Counted from the first letter of the stretch, positions 11,958-19,777 are shown. The stretch: DNA of 64,000 nucleotides from Pseudomonas lurida (GCF_013522705.1 NZ_JAAMRE010000004.1:124001-188000); one strand, 5' to 3'. A program made the numbers and translations. Notes: generated from the letters alone by a model not told the origin.

Positions 11958-12200
11958 TCACGCCTTGGCGGGCTCATGCAACAGAGCGTTCAGGTCATCC
12001 ACCGCCGGCGCCCATTCGGCGTCGACGTGTAATTGCTCCTTGAGAAAGCTCGCTTGTTGCTCGCTCCAGAACGGCGCATCGATCAATTTCACGTCGTCCG
12101 GCAGACGGTGAGCGGCGGTGAACTGCTCGATCGCTTCCTGGGACGAGTCCAGGCCGAGTTGATCGAACAGGGTTTCCAGGGTTGGGGTCGTGGTGTCCAT
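11958..12200 (-). CDS. DUF2789 family small protein
   Basis: An 80-residue acidic protein (start MDTTTPTLETLFDQLGLDSS) matching the DUF2789 pattern, including LPDDVKLIDAPFWSEQQ. Function is unknown. The ATG at 12200 has GGAGA at the right distance; a longer in-frame start at 12236 lacks this. It is convergent with the chemoreceptor gene, 24 bases away. Confidence 0.8.
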   Translation of the reverse strand: MDTTTPTLETLFDQLGLDSSQEAIEQFTAAHRLPDDVKLIDAPFWSEQQASFLKEQLHVDAEWAPAVDDLNALLHEPAKA

Positions 12201-12273
12201 CGAATATCTCCATGCGGGCTGAGGGGCGTTATGCATGGGAGACTTCTGGCAATGCAGAGTTCGAATTAGTTTG

Positions 12274-12504
12274 TCAGGAGGTCAGCGCGCCTGCATCCAC
12301 GGCGGTCTTGAGGGCCTGGGCCGACTCTCTGGCAGCATGGGCGGCCGCTTCCTCGGTCTTGAACCAGCGGTCTTTTTCTACCTGGTGGGTGCTCATCGCA
12401 CTTGAAGGTGGTTTGGCGCGCATCACGATCACTGCTTGAAATTCCCCGTCTACTTCCCTGGCTTCGCCGCGAATAAAAAATTCGCCGATATCAAATTCCG
12501 TCAC
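12274..12504 (-). CDS. Hypothetical small protein
   Basis: A GTG start at 12504, with GGAAGG seven bases upstream on the minus strand, gives 76 residues (MTEFDIGEFFIRGEAREVDG...). The middle (VIVMRAKPP, DRWFKTEEAAAHAARESAQ) looks like a small alpha/beta protein with a C-terminal amphipathic helix. I do not recognise the family. It lies upstream of the DUF2789 gene on the same strand. Confidence 0.65.
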   Translation of the reverse strand: MTEFDIGEFFIRGEAREVDGEFQAVIVMRAKPPSSAMSTHQVEKDRWFKTEEAAAHAARESAQALKTAVDAGALTS

Positions 12505-12621
12505 GTATAGCCTTCCCTTCGAGGTATTCAACTGCACTGATGAAACCTGACCCGCACAGGGGGGCAAACTTCAATGGACGGGCCAGTATGGCAGTAGTTG
12601 GAGGGCAACGGCGCGGTAAAG

Positions 12622-12888
12622 TCAGCCAGGTGACGAAACGATCCCGTCATACAGCATGGCTTCCAGTTGCTTGGCCAGTTCGCAGGCCTTGCCGTGGCCG
12701 CTGCGAAAGCCTCGAATCCGACCACTGGTGACTTCCATGATATGAAAGAAATCTCTTCCGGCCGGCACCACTTGGTAAAGAACGGAATTGGAGTACCCAT
12801 TCAGGCTCTGCACACAGTAGTATTGGCGCGCGTCGGTACATGCTGAACGCGTATTGAAAGACGTAGCGGGGTCATGACTGCGTTGCAT
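12622..12888 (-). CDS. Hypothetical protein, 88 residues
   Basis: The ATG at 12888 follows a strong AAAGGAG. The product (MQRSHDPATSFNTRSACTD...) has a central segment SVLYQVVPAGRDFFHIMEV followed by GKACELAKQLEAMLYDG, suggesting a beta-sheet plus helix. No known family recognised. It is transcribed away from the promoter-like site at 12943. Confidence 0.65.
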   Translation of the reverse strand: MQRSHDPATSFNTRSACTDARQYYCVQSLNGYSNSVLYQVVPAGRDFFHIMEVTSGRIRGFRSGHGKACELAKQLEAMLYDGIVSSPG

Positions 12889-12942
12889 GGTCAGCTCCTT
12901 TCGATCAGTCTTATGAATTGAACGGCAGCGTTGCAGAGTGGT

Positions 12943-12971
12943 TTGGCCCTATGTGGCTGCTTTAGTATGAT
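12943..12971 (+). promoter_or_regulatory. Sigma-70-type promoter for a leader/ncRNA
   Basis: TTGGCC (12943-12948), a 17-base spacer and TATGAT (12966-12971) fit a sigma-70 promoter with 4/6 and 5/6 matches. Transcription would begin near 12978 and run into the hairpin-rich stretch ending at the terminator at 13231-13263. Confidence 0.5.
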
Positions 12972-12977
12972 TGTTGT

Positions 12978-13263
12978 TGTCGGTCGACACTCGGTTCCAT
13001 GCCGAGGTATTTTGTTAAGTGTTGAGTGTCGGAAAACGACGTTTTCCATCGGGTTTTTCTCTGAAGAGGCGCGACCGGTATTCTCCGGTCACTGAACCTG
13101 TGATTTCCTGTGAACGCCGTTGACCTGGCATCAGGTCGATCGATGTGCGCCTGCACCGACGGCGCGGCAGGATGTTTCTTCGGGTTTTCAACGAATAGGT
13201 TGTGTCATCGAGCCGTTACGGCCGTTTTGTGTGCTGCCCGTTTTTGCGGACAGCACTTTTTTT
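12978..13263 (+). ncRNA. Candidate structured RNA or attenuator leader
   Basis: Between the promoter at 12943 and a T-tailed hairpin at 13231 there is no credible gene, but many perfect inverted repeats: CGACACTC/GAGTGTCG (12985-12992/13024-13031), competing CTCGG/CCGAG (12990-12994/13002-13006), GGAAAAC/GTTTTCC (13031-13037/13041-13047), GACCGG/CCGGTC (13073-13078/13085-13090) and GACCTG/CAGGTC (13122-13127/13132-13137). This could be an independent RNA of about 285 nt or a leader controlling the gene at 13281. I recognise no known riboswitch or sRNA family. Confidence 0.45.
13231..13263 (+). terminator. Rho-independent terminator just before the gene at 13281
   Basis: GTGCTG (13231-13236) pairs with CAGCAC (13251-13256), extended by CCG/CGG across a C-A mismatch, followed by seven T (13257-13263). 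No coding gene ends upstream on this strand, and the next start codon is only 17 bases away, which suggests an sRNA end or an attenuator. Confidence 0.75.
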
Positions 13264-13280
13264 GATGTGGGGGCTTTTCC

Positions 13281-13751
13281 TTGGCAGTCAGTAATCTGGA
13301 TATGCACGCACTGTTCGTGCTGGGTGATTTACGCGCAAAGTTGGTCAAACAGTTCCAGTCCCGTTTTGTTTACGTCACCGAGCAGACGCCTGAAGGTATC
13401 TACATCGCCGAAATCGATACTGAAACGGCGATGGTGGTGGATGACAAGCAGCATCTGGAACTTAAGGTAGGCGACCATTTTCGAGCGGCTGTATTGCCCA
13501 GTCGTGAAGGTGGCAAGTTTGAATTGAAGTTTCGCGATATCAAGTTAACGGTATATGGCCTGGGCGATTACGCCTTTGTTTCTTCGGCCGAAGGCGAGGG
13601 CATCCTATTCAAGGAAGGCCATAGCGTCATGCTGGTGTTCGCCGTCCATGAACAATTGCAGGAAGGCCTGACCAAGACCCTCAAGGCCGTGACCGCCAAG
13701 GCCGCCAAGTGGCGCAAGGGTGAGCTGGTGACGTTCAAGGCCAGTGAGTAA
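13281..13751 (+). CDS. Hypothetical protein, probable TTG start
   Basis: A 156-residue protein of no family I recognise. It is beta-rich in the first two thirds (FVYVTEQTPEGIYIAEIDTE, FRAAVLPSREGGKFELKF), with a Lys-rich helical C-terminus (TKTLKAVTAKAAKWRKG). TTG 13281 with GGGGG at 13269-13273 upstream is preferred; ATG 13302 (MHALFVLGD) is the alternative but lacks an SD. The start lies 17 bases after a terminator, so expression may depend on read-through. Confidence 0.7.
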   Translation: MAVSNLDMHALFVLGDLRAKLVKQFQSRFVYVTEQTPEGIYIAEIDTETAMVVDDKQHLELKVGDHFRAAVLPSREGGKFELKFRDIKLTVYGLGDYAFVSSAEGEGILFKEGHSVMLVFAVHEQLQEGLTKTLKAVTAKAAKWRKGELVTFKASE

Positions 13752-13829
13752 CGCATTTATAACACCCCCTTGCGGTGTCTTTCGGAACCTCTACTACAGT
13801 TGAGTTGACTTAACTATTCAGGGGCTTCG

Positions 13830-13871
13830 CGCGTTCGCAGCAAAGCCATCCGCTATGGCTGCAGTAACGCG
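13830..13871 (+). promoter_or_regulatory. Stem-loop abutting the SD of the betaine-type binding protein
   Basis: CGCGTT (13830-13835) pairs with AACGCG (13866-13871) and GCAGC (13837-13841) with GCTGC (13858-13862). The SD GAGG begins within a base of the stem, at about 13871-13874. It may influence translation of the gene at 13881. Confidence 0.35.
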
Positions 13872-13880
13872 AGGTAAGGC

Positions 13881-14897
13881 ATGAAAGGTTTGAGAACCCT
13901 GTTGGCGGCGTCACTGACGAGCCTGAGTCTGTCGATGGCCTCCTTGCCGGTTTGCGCCGCGCAGGCCCCGGTGCATTTTGCCGACCTGAATTGGGAAAGC
14001 GGCAGCCTGATTACCGAAGTGCTGCGGTTTATCGTCGAGAAGGGCTACGACTTGCCCACCGACACCTTGCCAGGCACGACCATTTCCCTGGAAACCGCAC
14101 TGGCGAAGAATGACATCCAGGTGATCGGCGAAGAGTGGGCCGGCCGCAGCCCGGTGTGGGTCAAAGCCGAGGCCGAAGGCAAGGTGGCGGGGCTGGGCGA
14201 TACCGTCAAGGGCGCGACCGAAGGCTGGTGGGTGCCGGAGTACGTGGTCAAGGGCGACCCCGCCAAAGGCATCAAGCCGCTGGCGCCGGACCTCAAGAGC
14301 GTCAATGACCTGGCGCGCTACAAAGACGTGTTCAAAGACCCGGAATCGCCCGGCAAGGGGCGCTTTCTCAACAGCCCCATCGGCTGGACCTCGGAAGTGG
14401 TCAACAAGCAGAAACTCAAAGCTTATGGCCTGGACGACAGCTATGTGAACTTCCGCAGCGGCTCGGGCGCGGCGCTGGATGCGGAAATTGCTTCATCGAT
14501 CCGCCGCGGCAAGCCAGTGCTGTTCTACTACTGGTCACCGACGCCCTTGATGGGGCGCTACAAACTGATTCAGCTGGAAGAACCACCGTTCGATGCCGAG
14601 GCCTGGAAGACGCTGACGGATGCGGATAACCCCAATCCGAAACCGACCCGCTCGCTGGCGTCGAAGTTGAGCATCGGCGTGTCGACGCCGTTCCAGAAAG
14701 ACCACCCGCAGATCGCCGGTTTTTTTCAGAAGGTCGAATTTCCCATTGAACCGCTGAACAAAGCCTTGGCGACCATGAGCGAAAATCACACCCCGCCAAG
14801 GGAGGTTGCCCAGGCGTTTCTCAAGGACCATCCCGAGGTATGGAAAGCCTGGCTGACCGAGGATGTGGCGCAGAAGGTCGAGGCCAGCCTGAAGTAG
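13881..14897 (+). CDS. Glycine betaine/choline-type ABC substrate-binding protein (OpuAC family)
   Basis: A 338-residue periplasmic protein with an N-terminal signal peptide (cleavage near VCAAQA, about residue 27). The mature part matches OpuAC-type quaternary-amine receptors: VHFADLNWESGSLITEVLRF, GTTISLETALAKNDIQV, IGEEWAGRSPVW, and aromatic residues such as the FYYWSPT stretch that could form the trimethylammonium box. No permease or ATPase is adjacent, so it probably serves a remote core transporter, as the CbcX/CaiX/BetX receptors do in pseudomonads. Exact ligand unknown. Confidence 0.8.
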   Translation: MKGLRTLLAASLTSLSLSMASLPVCAAQAPVHFADLNWESGSLITEVLRFIVEKGYDLPTDTLPGTTISLETALAKNDIQVIGEEWAGRSPVWVKAEAEGKVAGLGDTVKGATEGWWVPEYVVKGDPAKGIKPLAPDLKSVNDLARYKDVFKDPESPGKGRFLNSPIGWTSEVVNKQKLKAYGLDDSYVNFRSGSGAALDAEIASSIRRGKPVLFYYWSPTPLMGRYKLIQLEEPPFDAEAWKTLTDADNPNPKPTRSLASKLSIGVSTPFQKDHPQIAGFFQKVEFPIEPLNKALATMSENHTPPREVAQAFLKDHPEVWKAWLTEDVAQKVEASLK

Positions 14898-14981
14898 GCA
14901 ACGGGTTGCTGTGCGACGAAATACCGGCAAAAAAAGCCAGGGCGGCTATTCTCTTGCGCATCTTTTCATGGAGAGCCCGTC

Positions 14982-15419
14982 ATGAGCTTTGTGATTGCAC
15001 GGTGGATCGTCGGCATATTCACCGGTATCAGCGTGGTGCATTTGTATTGGGCCGCCGGCGGCAAGCTTGGCAGCCTCGCCGCCATCCCCCAGCTGCCTGG
15101 CGAATTCGCCAGCGGTCCGCGCCCGGCATTCAAGCCTTCGGCCCTGGGCACCTTTCTGGTCGCAATGGGGCTGGTGGCGATTGCCTTGCTCGTCTGCCTG
15201 CGCGCCGGCCTGTACTTTTCCCCGATTTCCCACCGTGCGCTGCAATGGGGTATCAGTGTCATTGCCGTACTGATGTTTGCCAGGGCGATTGGCGATTCGG
15301 AACTGGTGGGTTTTTTCAAGAAAGTCAGTGGATCGACGTTTGCTCGATGGGATACATACCTTTACTCGCCGCTGTGCCTGGTGCTGGGGGTAGGGTTGCT
15401 GGTGGTGGCGTGGGTGTGA
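14982..15419 (+). CDS. DUF3995 family membrane protein
   Basis: A 145-residue inner-membrane protein with four hydrophobic segments (about 5-25, 55-75, 85-103, 125-144). The HLYWAAGG motif after the first helix is typical of DUF3995 proteins. Function unknown. It lies 84 bases after the binding-protein gene and may be independently expressed. Confidence 0.75.
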   Translation: MSFVIARWIVGIFTGISVVHLYWAAGGKLGSLAAIPQLPGEFASGPRPAFKPSALGTFLVAMGLVAIALLVCLRAGLYFSPISHRALQWGISVIAVLMFARAIGDSELVGFFKKVSGSTFARWDTYLYSPLCLVLGVGLLVVAWV

Positions 15420-15604
15420 AGCACACAGACGTCTTTACAGCGCTGGGACGGCGCTGAGGCCGTGATCAGAGCGCTTGCTCCCTTGTAATTCGATGTGAAT
15501 TGAGGCCGTGACCGCATAACGCAATAAGGCATTTTAATGGCCCCTTTGTAACAAAATCCTCGCCAGAATCGCGTTTATTTTCAGGTGGTTAGGCGGGGAT
15601 GCAA

Positions 15605-15934
15605 ATGCGCAATGTTGGAATCATGCTGATCGCTTGCTCCCTGGCGGGCGGTGCGGCTGCGGTGCAGGCGCGGGAGTTGCGCGAAGGGGACAAGTACATG
15701 TGCAGCTGGGGTGCGGGCACGGCCGCCAGGGCTCAAGAGTTGAAGCTGTCGGGTGTGTCGTTGTATGCCGCCCGGCAGAAGATCCAGACCATCAAGTTCA
15801 GCAAGTCCTGGATGCGCATGATGGCCATGGGGATTACCGAACAGACGTATGACAGCCGGTCACGGCTCAAACCTGAGGCCATTCGCCAGAGTTTTTATCA
15901 GGACTGTGTGCGTTATAAGGTGGCGCGCAAGTAA
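15605..15934 (+). CDS. Small exported hypothetical protein
   Basis: A 109-residue product with a signal peptide (MRNVGIMLIACSLAGGAAAVQA) and a basic mature domain with two Cys (YMCSWGAG, YQDCVRY) that could form a disulfide. ATG 15605 places AGGCGGGG six bases upstream; an in-frame ATG at 15599 would sit directly against it. Family not recognised; predicted periplasmic. Confidence 0.65.
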   Translation: MRNVGIMLIACSLAGGAAAVQARELREGDKYMCSWGAGTAARAQELKLSGVSLYAARQKIQTIKFSKSWMRMMAMGITEQTYDSRSRLKPEAIRQSFYQDCVRYKVARK

Positions 15935-16040
15935 CCGAGCGGCGCTGCGCGCGCGGGTTTACAAATCCCCCACAAACCCTGTGTTTGCATTTGCATACAA
16001 TTGCGCCCGTAATTGCCAATTGAGCAGGGCGCCAGCGGTC

Positions 16041-16301
16041 ATGCAGCAGCCACATCACCCTTCATCCAACAGCCTGCGCTACCTGATAGCCGCCGTGGTC
16101 GGCATTGCACTGATGCTTGGCGCCTATTTCATGCATATCAACGCCCGGGCTGATCGCGAGCGAGCGATGGCTGCCGAGCGTCTGGCGCTGTGCCAGCAAG
16201 TGGCGCGGGTCGCCAGTGTGACTGCGAACGGCAGCCTGGATGTGCGCGATACATGTGAGCAATTAAGCGAACAATCGCAGAAAAGTACGCCGCAGTTATA
16301 A
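16041..16301 (+). CDS. Small single-pass membrane protein
   Basis: An 86-residue product with one hydrophobic helix (LRYLIAAVVGIALMLGAYFM, about residues 12-31) and a charged tail with two Cys (ALCQQ, DTCEQ) probably in the periplasm. Family unknown. The open frame extends upstream, but ATG 16041 is the best methionine start. A 7-bp hairpin (16304-16320) follows the stop. Confidence 0.6.
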   Translation: MQQPHHPSSNSLRYLIAAVVGIALMLGAYFMHINARADRERAMAAERLALCQQVARVASVTANGSLDVRDTCEQLSEQSQKSTPQL

Positions 16302-16303
16302 GT

Positions 16304-16320
16304 AATAACCCTTGGTTATT
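16304..16320 (+). terminator. Hairpin after the small membrane protein gene
   Basis: AATAACC (16304-16310) and GGTTATT (16314-16320) pair around a CTT loop, 2 bases after the stop. The following TTAAGG is not a good U-run, so termination would be weak. Confidence 0.4.
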
Positions 16321-16441
16321 TAAGGACTAATACTGTTAGTTGCACCAAAAAGTGGCACCTGAATGTCCTGTTGCCCTAAAAAAGATGTGGTTATTGAAGG
16401 ACTTACAGCGCTTTTATTCCGACGAAAGGACTCCAGTAATC

Positions 16442-16470
16442 TTGTTACAGCTTTTTACTGCGGTTAAAAT
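16442..16470 (+). promoter_or_regulatory. Sigma-70-type promoter of the candidate small RNA
   Basis: TTGTTA (16442-16447), 17-base spacer, TAAAAT (16465-16470). The predicted start near 16477 is about 30 bases ahead of the terminator hairpin. Confidence 0.5.
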
Positions 16471-16476
16471 AGCCTC

Positions 16477-16544
16477 GCGTTCACCTCCCACGGTTTATGC
16501 ATTTTTAAATCCCAAGTTTCCATCAGCTACTTGGGATTTTTTTT
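16477..16544 (+). ncRNA. Candidate small RNA of about 68 nt
   Basis: Bounded by the promoter at 16442-16470 and a strong terminator ending at 16544, with no gene in between. The 5' half is largely unpaired and contains CACCTCCC, an anti-SD-like stretch that could base-pair with ribosome binding sites, as Hfq-dependent RNAs do; the 3' end is a stable stem with an eight-T tail. Not recognised as a known family. Confidence 0.45.
16508..16544 (+). terminator. Strong Rho-independent terminator
   Basis: AATCCCAAGT (16508-16517) pairs with ACTTGGGATT (16529-16538) around an 11-base loop, followed by T to 16544. It lies 22 bases beyond the end of the convergent diguanylate cyclase gene, whose strand lacks a good T-run, so it mainly serves plus-strand transcripts. 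Confidence 0.85.
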
Positions 16545-16565
16545 GCCTGGGATTTAACCTTGGCG

Positions 16566-17510
16566 TCAAACTTGATCTTCGGCAAACTCCGCGCGCATCC
16601 GTCCATTGTGTTTGGCCTGGTAGAGCAACTTGTCGACGTCTTCGACAAAACCCAACATTGAGCTGCCGGGTTTGACGATTCGGGTGCCCACGCCCAGGCT
16701 CAAGGTCAGCAGGTTCGATACCGTGGAGAACCCATGTTCGATCTGCTGCTGGCGGATCAGGTGCAGGCAGCGTTGCGCCACCTGCCGCGCTGATCCCGCG
16801 TCGGTTTCCGGCAGCAGCCACACGAACTCTTCGCCGCCGACCCGCGCGATGAAGTCCCTGGGCCGGTTCGCCGCCAGCGACAGGGTATGCGCCACCTGGC
16901 GCAGGCATTCATCGCCCTTGATATGGCCATAATGGTCGTTGTACTGCTTGAAAAAATCGATATCCAGGATGATCAACGACAGCGGCAGTTGGCTGCGCAG
17001 AGCGCTGGCCCATTCGCGGTCCAGCACGGTGTCGAACATGCGTCGGTTGGCAATGCCGGTGAGGCCGTCCTGGTAGGAATACTCCTCAAGCTGCTTTTGC
17101 AGGCGAATCAGGTGTTCTTCGGTCTGCTTGCGCTCGCTGATGTCGAACATAAAGCCTATCAAGGCTTCCACCTCGCCATCTTTGCGCACGACATGCACCA
17201 CGTCGCGAATCCATACGTAGTCGCCGTTGACCGTCAGGGCCCGATAATCCGCTTCATGGTCCACTCCCGCGCGGGATTGCGACACGCAGAAATTCACCAC
17301 GTATTCACGGTCGTCCGGGTGCATGCGCTGTACCCAGTCATCCACGCTGACCCAGCTCTGCGGCGTCCAGCCAAGCAACGCTTCGATCTGCGGGCCGATG
17401 TAACTGAAGGTCATGCTTTGCCAGTCGATGCGCCATGGAATGGCCTTGGTGGATTCCAGCAACGTCTTGTACACATCGGTGTCGGGTTGGCTGGAAGGGG
17501 CGATGCTCAT
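16566..17510 (-). CDS. PAS-GGDEF diguanylate cyclase
   Basis: A 314-residue cytoplasmic enzyme predicted to make cyclic di-GMP. A PAS_3/PAC sensor occupies about residues 25-130 (VDDWVQRMHPDDREYV; FMFDISERKQTEEHL), then GGDEF from about 145 (YQDGLTGIANRRMFD). The active-site motif is intact as GGEEF (225-229), and an inhibitory RxxD site lies five residues before it (RPRD 216-219), so product inhibition is expected. ATG 17510 lacks an SD; an in-frame TTG at 17573 could extend it by 21 residues. Confidence 0.88.
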   Translation of the reverse strand: MSIAPSSQPDTDVYKTLLESTKAIPWRIDWQSMTFSYIGPQIEALLGWTPQSWVSVDDWVQRMHPDDREYVVNFCVSQSRAGVDHEADYRALTVNGDYVWIRDVVHVVRKDGEVEALIGFMFDISERKQTEEHLIRLQKQLEEYSYQDGLTGIANRRMFDTVLDREWASALRSQLPLSLIILDIDFFKQYNDHYGHIKGDECLRQVAHTLSLAANRPRDFIARVGGEEFVWLLPETDAGSARQVAQRCLHLIRQQQIEHGFSTVSNLLTLSLGVGTRIVKPGSSMLGFVEDVDKLLYQAKHNGRMRAEFAEDQV

Positions 17511-17642
17511 GGCGGAGGGCTCTAAATGATGGCTAAGTGCCAAGAGCCTCTGGTGATCGAGGGGCAGAGTCAAGCGCGGGGCAAGGCAACAGACGAGAGG
17601 TCGTCGGCGCTTCCCTGGCGCCAGCGAGAAGTCATTGCCGAT

Positions 17643-18005
17643 TTACAGGCGGCGCACAAAGGATTTGACGATGTGGCGAGTGGCGTCGGTGGTGTCCAGC
17701 TGATCCATGGCGGTATAGGCATGCCAATGGCAATCGACGATCTCATTGCGTGGACGGGCCTCTTCGATGTTCACCACGGAGGCTTCGAACACGTGATGCA
17801 CGGTGTCGCGGGCCTTGAGTTCCTGCAGGTACAGCAAACCGTCCACGCTCAATCCGGTTTCTTCTTCCAGCTCACGTGCAGCCGCGCCCACTGGACGTTC
17901 GTCGCGTTCGACCTTGCCACCGGGCAACGCCCATTTCGATCGGGCCTTGCGCACAAAGAGGATATGCCCCTCATGTTCGCAAATGACCGTAGCCCTGATT
18001 TTCAT
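17643..18005 (-). CDS. Nudix hydrolase
   Basis: A 120-residue single-domain Nudix protein that should hydrolyse a nucleoside-diphosphate-linked substrate. The Nudix box runs from GGKVERDERP to RELEEETGL (about residues 29-52) and keeps all catalytic Glu residues. Substrate cannot be told. It is divergent from the oxidoreductase gene at 18131, with the Pho-box-like repeats starting 24 bases from its ATG. Confidence 0.85.
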   Translation of the reverse strand: MKIRATVICEHEGHILFVRKARSKWALPGGKVERDERPVGAAARELEEETGLSVDGLLYLQELKARDTVHHVFEASVVNIEEARPRNEIVDCHWHAYTAMDQLDTTDATRHIVKSFVRRL

Positions 18006-18029
18006 CGTCTGTGCCCTTCAGGTGATGAC

Positions 18030-18073
18030 TGTCACAAAAGTGTAATGCAATTGTCATGCTAAGTGGTTATGGC
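18030..18073 (+). promoter_or_regulatory. Pho-box-like triple repeat and -10 element
   Basis: Three direct repeats at exact 11-base spacing, TGTCAC (18030), TGTAAT (18041) and TGTCAT (18052), resemble tandem PhoB sites (consensus half CTGTCAT with 4-base spacer). TATGGC (18068-18073) lies 10 bases after the last repeat, the spacing of PhoB-activated promoters. It would drive the oxidoreductase-RNase T2 pair. Confidence 0.5.
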
Positions 18074-18130
18074 GCGTGGCCGCGGGTATGTGGATACTGC
18101 CCGATTGATCCAAAAGCACGAGGTAAACAG

Positions 18131-19111
18131 ATGAGTACCGTACGCTGGGGCATGATCGGCTGTGGCAGTGTCACTGAAGTAAAGAGTGGACCCGCATTCT
18201 ATAAAGCGCCAGGTTCGGCCCTGGTGGCGGTGATGGGGCGTCGCGAGGAGGCGGTGCGTGATTATGCGGCACGCCACGGCATCGCCCGTTTCTATACCGA
18301 CGCCCAGGCACTGATCGACGACCCTGAAGTGGACGCGGTGTACATCGCCACACCGCCCGACAGCCATCTCGAATACAGCCTGATGGTGGCCGCGGCCGGC
18401 AAGCATTGCTGCGTCGAAAAGCCCATGGCGCTGAACGCCGAACAGAGTGCGCTGATGCAGCGCACGTTCGAGCGTGCCGGCCTGCACCTGTTCGTCTCCT
18501 ACTACCGGCGTTCGCTGCCGCGTTTCCAGCAAGTACGCGAGTGGCTGCGCGAGGGGCGCATTGGGGAACTGCGCCACTTGACCTGGACCCTGTGCAAACC
18601 GCCGGGCGCCGAGGATGGCACTGCCGCCAACTGGCGTACCGATCCGGCGATTGCCGGCGGTGGCTACTTCGCCGACCTGGCCAGCCATGGCTTCGATTTA
18701 TTTCAGTACCTGGCCGGGGACATCGTCGAAGTGTCGGGCTTCACTGCGCGCCAGGCCGGGCGCTACGCGGCCGAAGATGCAGTGACGGCCTGCTGGACCT
18801 TCAGTTCGGGCGCCCTGGGCATGGGCTGCTGGAACTTTGTCGCCGACCGTCGCGAAGACAGTGTCGAGCTCATCGGCAGCCGCGGGCGCATTCAGTTTTC
18901 GGTGTTCGAAGACCAGCCGCTGCGCCTGCAAGGGGAGTGCGATCAAGTGCTGGAGGTGCCGTGCCATGCGCATATCCAATGGCATCACGTGCTGGCCATG
19001 AACGCGCATATTCGCGGCGAAGCCGAGCATCCGTCCTTGGCCATCGAGGCGCTGAAGACCGATCGGATTCTGGACAAGGTGTTGCAACGTAACCCCAATC
19101 ATCCTGGCTAA
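18131..19111 (+). CDS. Gfo/Idh/MocA-family oxidoreductase
   Basis: A 326-residue NAD(P)-dependent dehydrogenase: Rossmann motif MIGCGSVTEVKSG near the N-terminus, EKP at 96-98 and GGGYFADLASHGFDLFQYL carrying the likely catalytic His. Substrate unknown; it is not part of the iol cluster. ATG 18131 gives the expected N-terminus, whereas the open frame back to 18056 runs through the Pho-like promoter. RNase T2 follows after 36 bases on the same strand, suggesting one transcript. Confidence 0.82.
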   Translation: MSTVRWGMIGCGSVTEVKSGPAFYKAPGSALVAVMGRREEAVRDYAARHGIARFYTDAQALIDDPEVDAVYIATPPDSHLEYSLMVAAAGKHCCVEKPMALNAEQSALMQRTFERAGLHLFVSYYRRSLPRFQQVREWLREGRIGELRHLTWTLCKPPGAEDGTAANWRTDPAIAGGGYFADLASHGFDLFQYLAGDIVEVSGFTARQAGRYAAEDAVTACWTFSSGALGMGCWNFVADRREDSVELIGSRGRIQFSVFEDQPLRLQGECDQVLEVPCHAHIQWHHVLAMNAHIRGEAEHPSLAIEALKTDRILDKVLQRNPNHPG

Positions 19112-19147
19112 CTGCGGTACACCGGTTTTTTCCAAAGGAATACACGC

Positions 19148-19777
19148 ATGAAATACTGGATGGTGATGTGGCTGGCGCTGACCACCGGCGCCCTGGCGGC
19201 GCCGCGTGACCCAGGGACGCCGGGGCAATTTGATTTCTATGTGCTGTCGTTGTCGTGGTCGCCGACGTTTTGCCTCACGCACCCTGACAACGAACAGTGC
19301 TCCGGCAAGGGCTATGGCTTCGTGCTGCACGGCCTGTGGCCGCAATTTGCCCGGGGCGGTTGGCCGGCCTCCTGTGCACCGCAACAACCACTGAGCCGTG
19401 AAGCCCTGGCCAAGGGCGCCGCGCTGTTCCCCACGGCGGCGCTGCTCAAGCATGAATGGGCCCGGCACGGCACCTGCAGCGGCCTTGAACCACTGGCGTA
19501 TCTGGAAAAAACCGACACGGCCCTGGGCGTGGTGTCCATTCCCGCGCAACTTCAGCCGTTCCACACGCCGGCATCGCTGTCGGCCCGCGAGATCGAGACG
19601 CTGTTTCGCCAGAGCAACCCACGCATGGGCGACCATGGGCTGGCAGTGATCTGCAAAGGCAAAGTGCTGTCGGAAGTGCGGGTATGCCTGACCAAGGACC
19701 TGGCTTTTGCCGGTTGCCCCCGTAGCGTCAAGACCCAATGCCGCCAGGGCGAGATTCGCATCCCTGCGCAGCGTTAG
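19148..19777 (+). CDS. Ribonuclease T2 family protein, exported
   Basis: A 209-residue endoribonuclease with a signal peptide (cleavage after LAA near residue 18), predicted periplasmic or secreted. Both T2 active-site segments are intact: CAS I FVLHGLWPQ (58-66, H61) and CAS II KHEWARHGTC (101-110, H102, E103, H107), with several Cys for disulfides. It would degrade RNA to nucleotides, supplying phosphate and bases. Behind the Pho-like promoter this fits phosphate scavenging. Its TAG overlaps the TAA of the convergent Rrf2 gene. Confidence 0.88.
   Translation: MKYWMVMWLALTTGALAAPRDPGTPGQFDFYVLSLSWSPTFCLTHPDNEQCSGKGYGFVLHGLWPQFARGGWPASCAPQQPLSREALAKGAALFPTAALLKHEWARHGTCSGLEPLAYLEKTDTALGVVSIPAQLQPFHTPASLSAREIETLFRQSNPRMGDHGLAVICKGKVLSEVRVCLTKDLAFAGCPRSVKTQCRQGEIRIPAQR

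Noticed and set aside
16340..16675. Plus-strand open frame running through the terminator at 16508-16544 into the diguanylate cyclase antisense
   Set aside because: It crosses a strong terminator and the 3' end of a real gene; composition is not protein-like.
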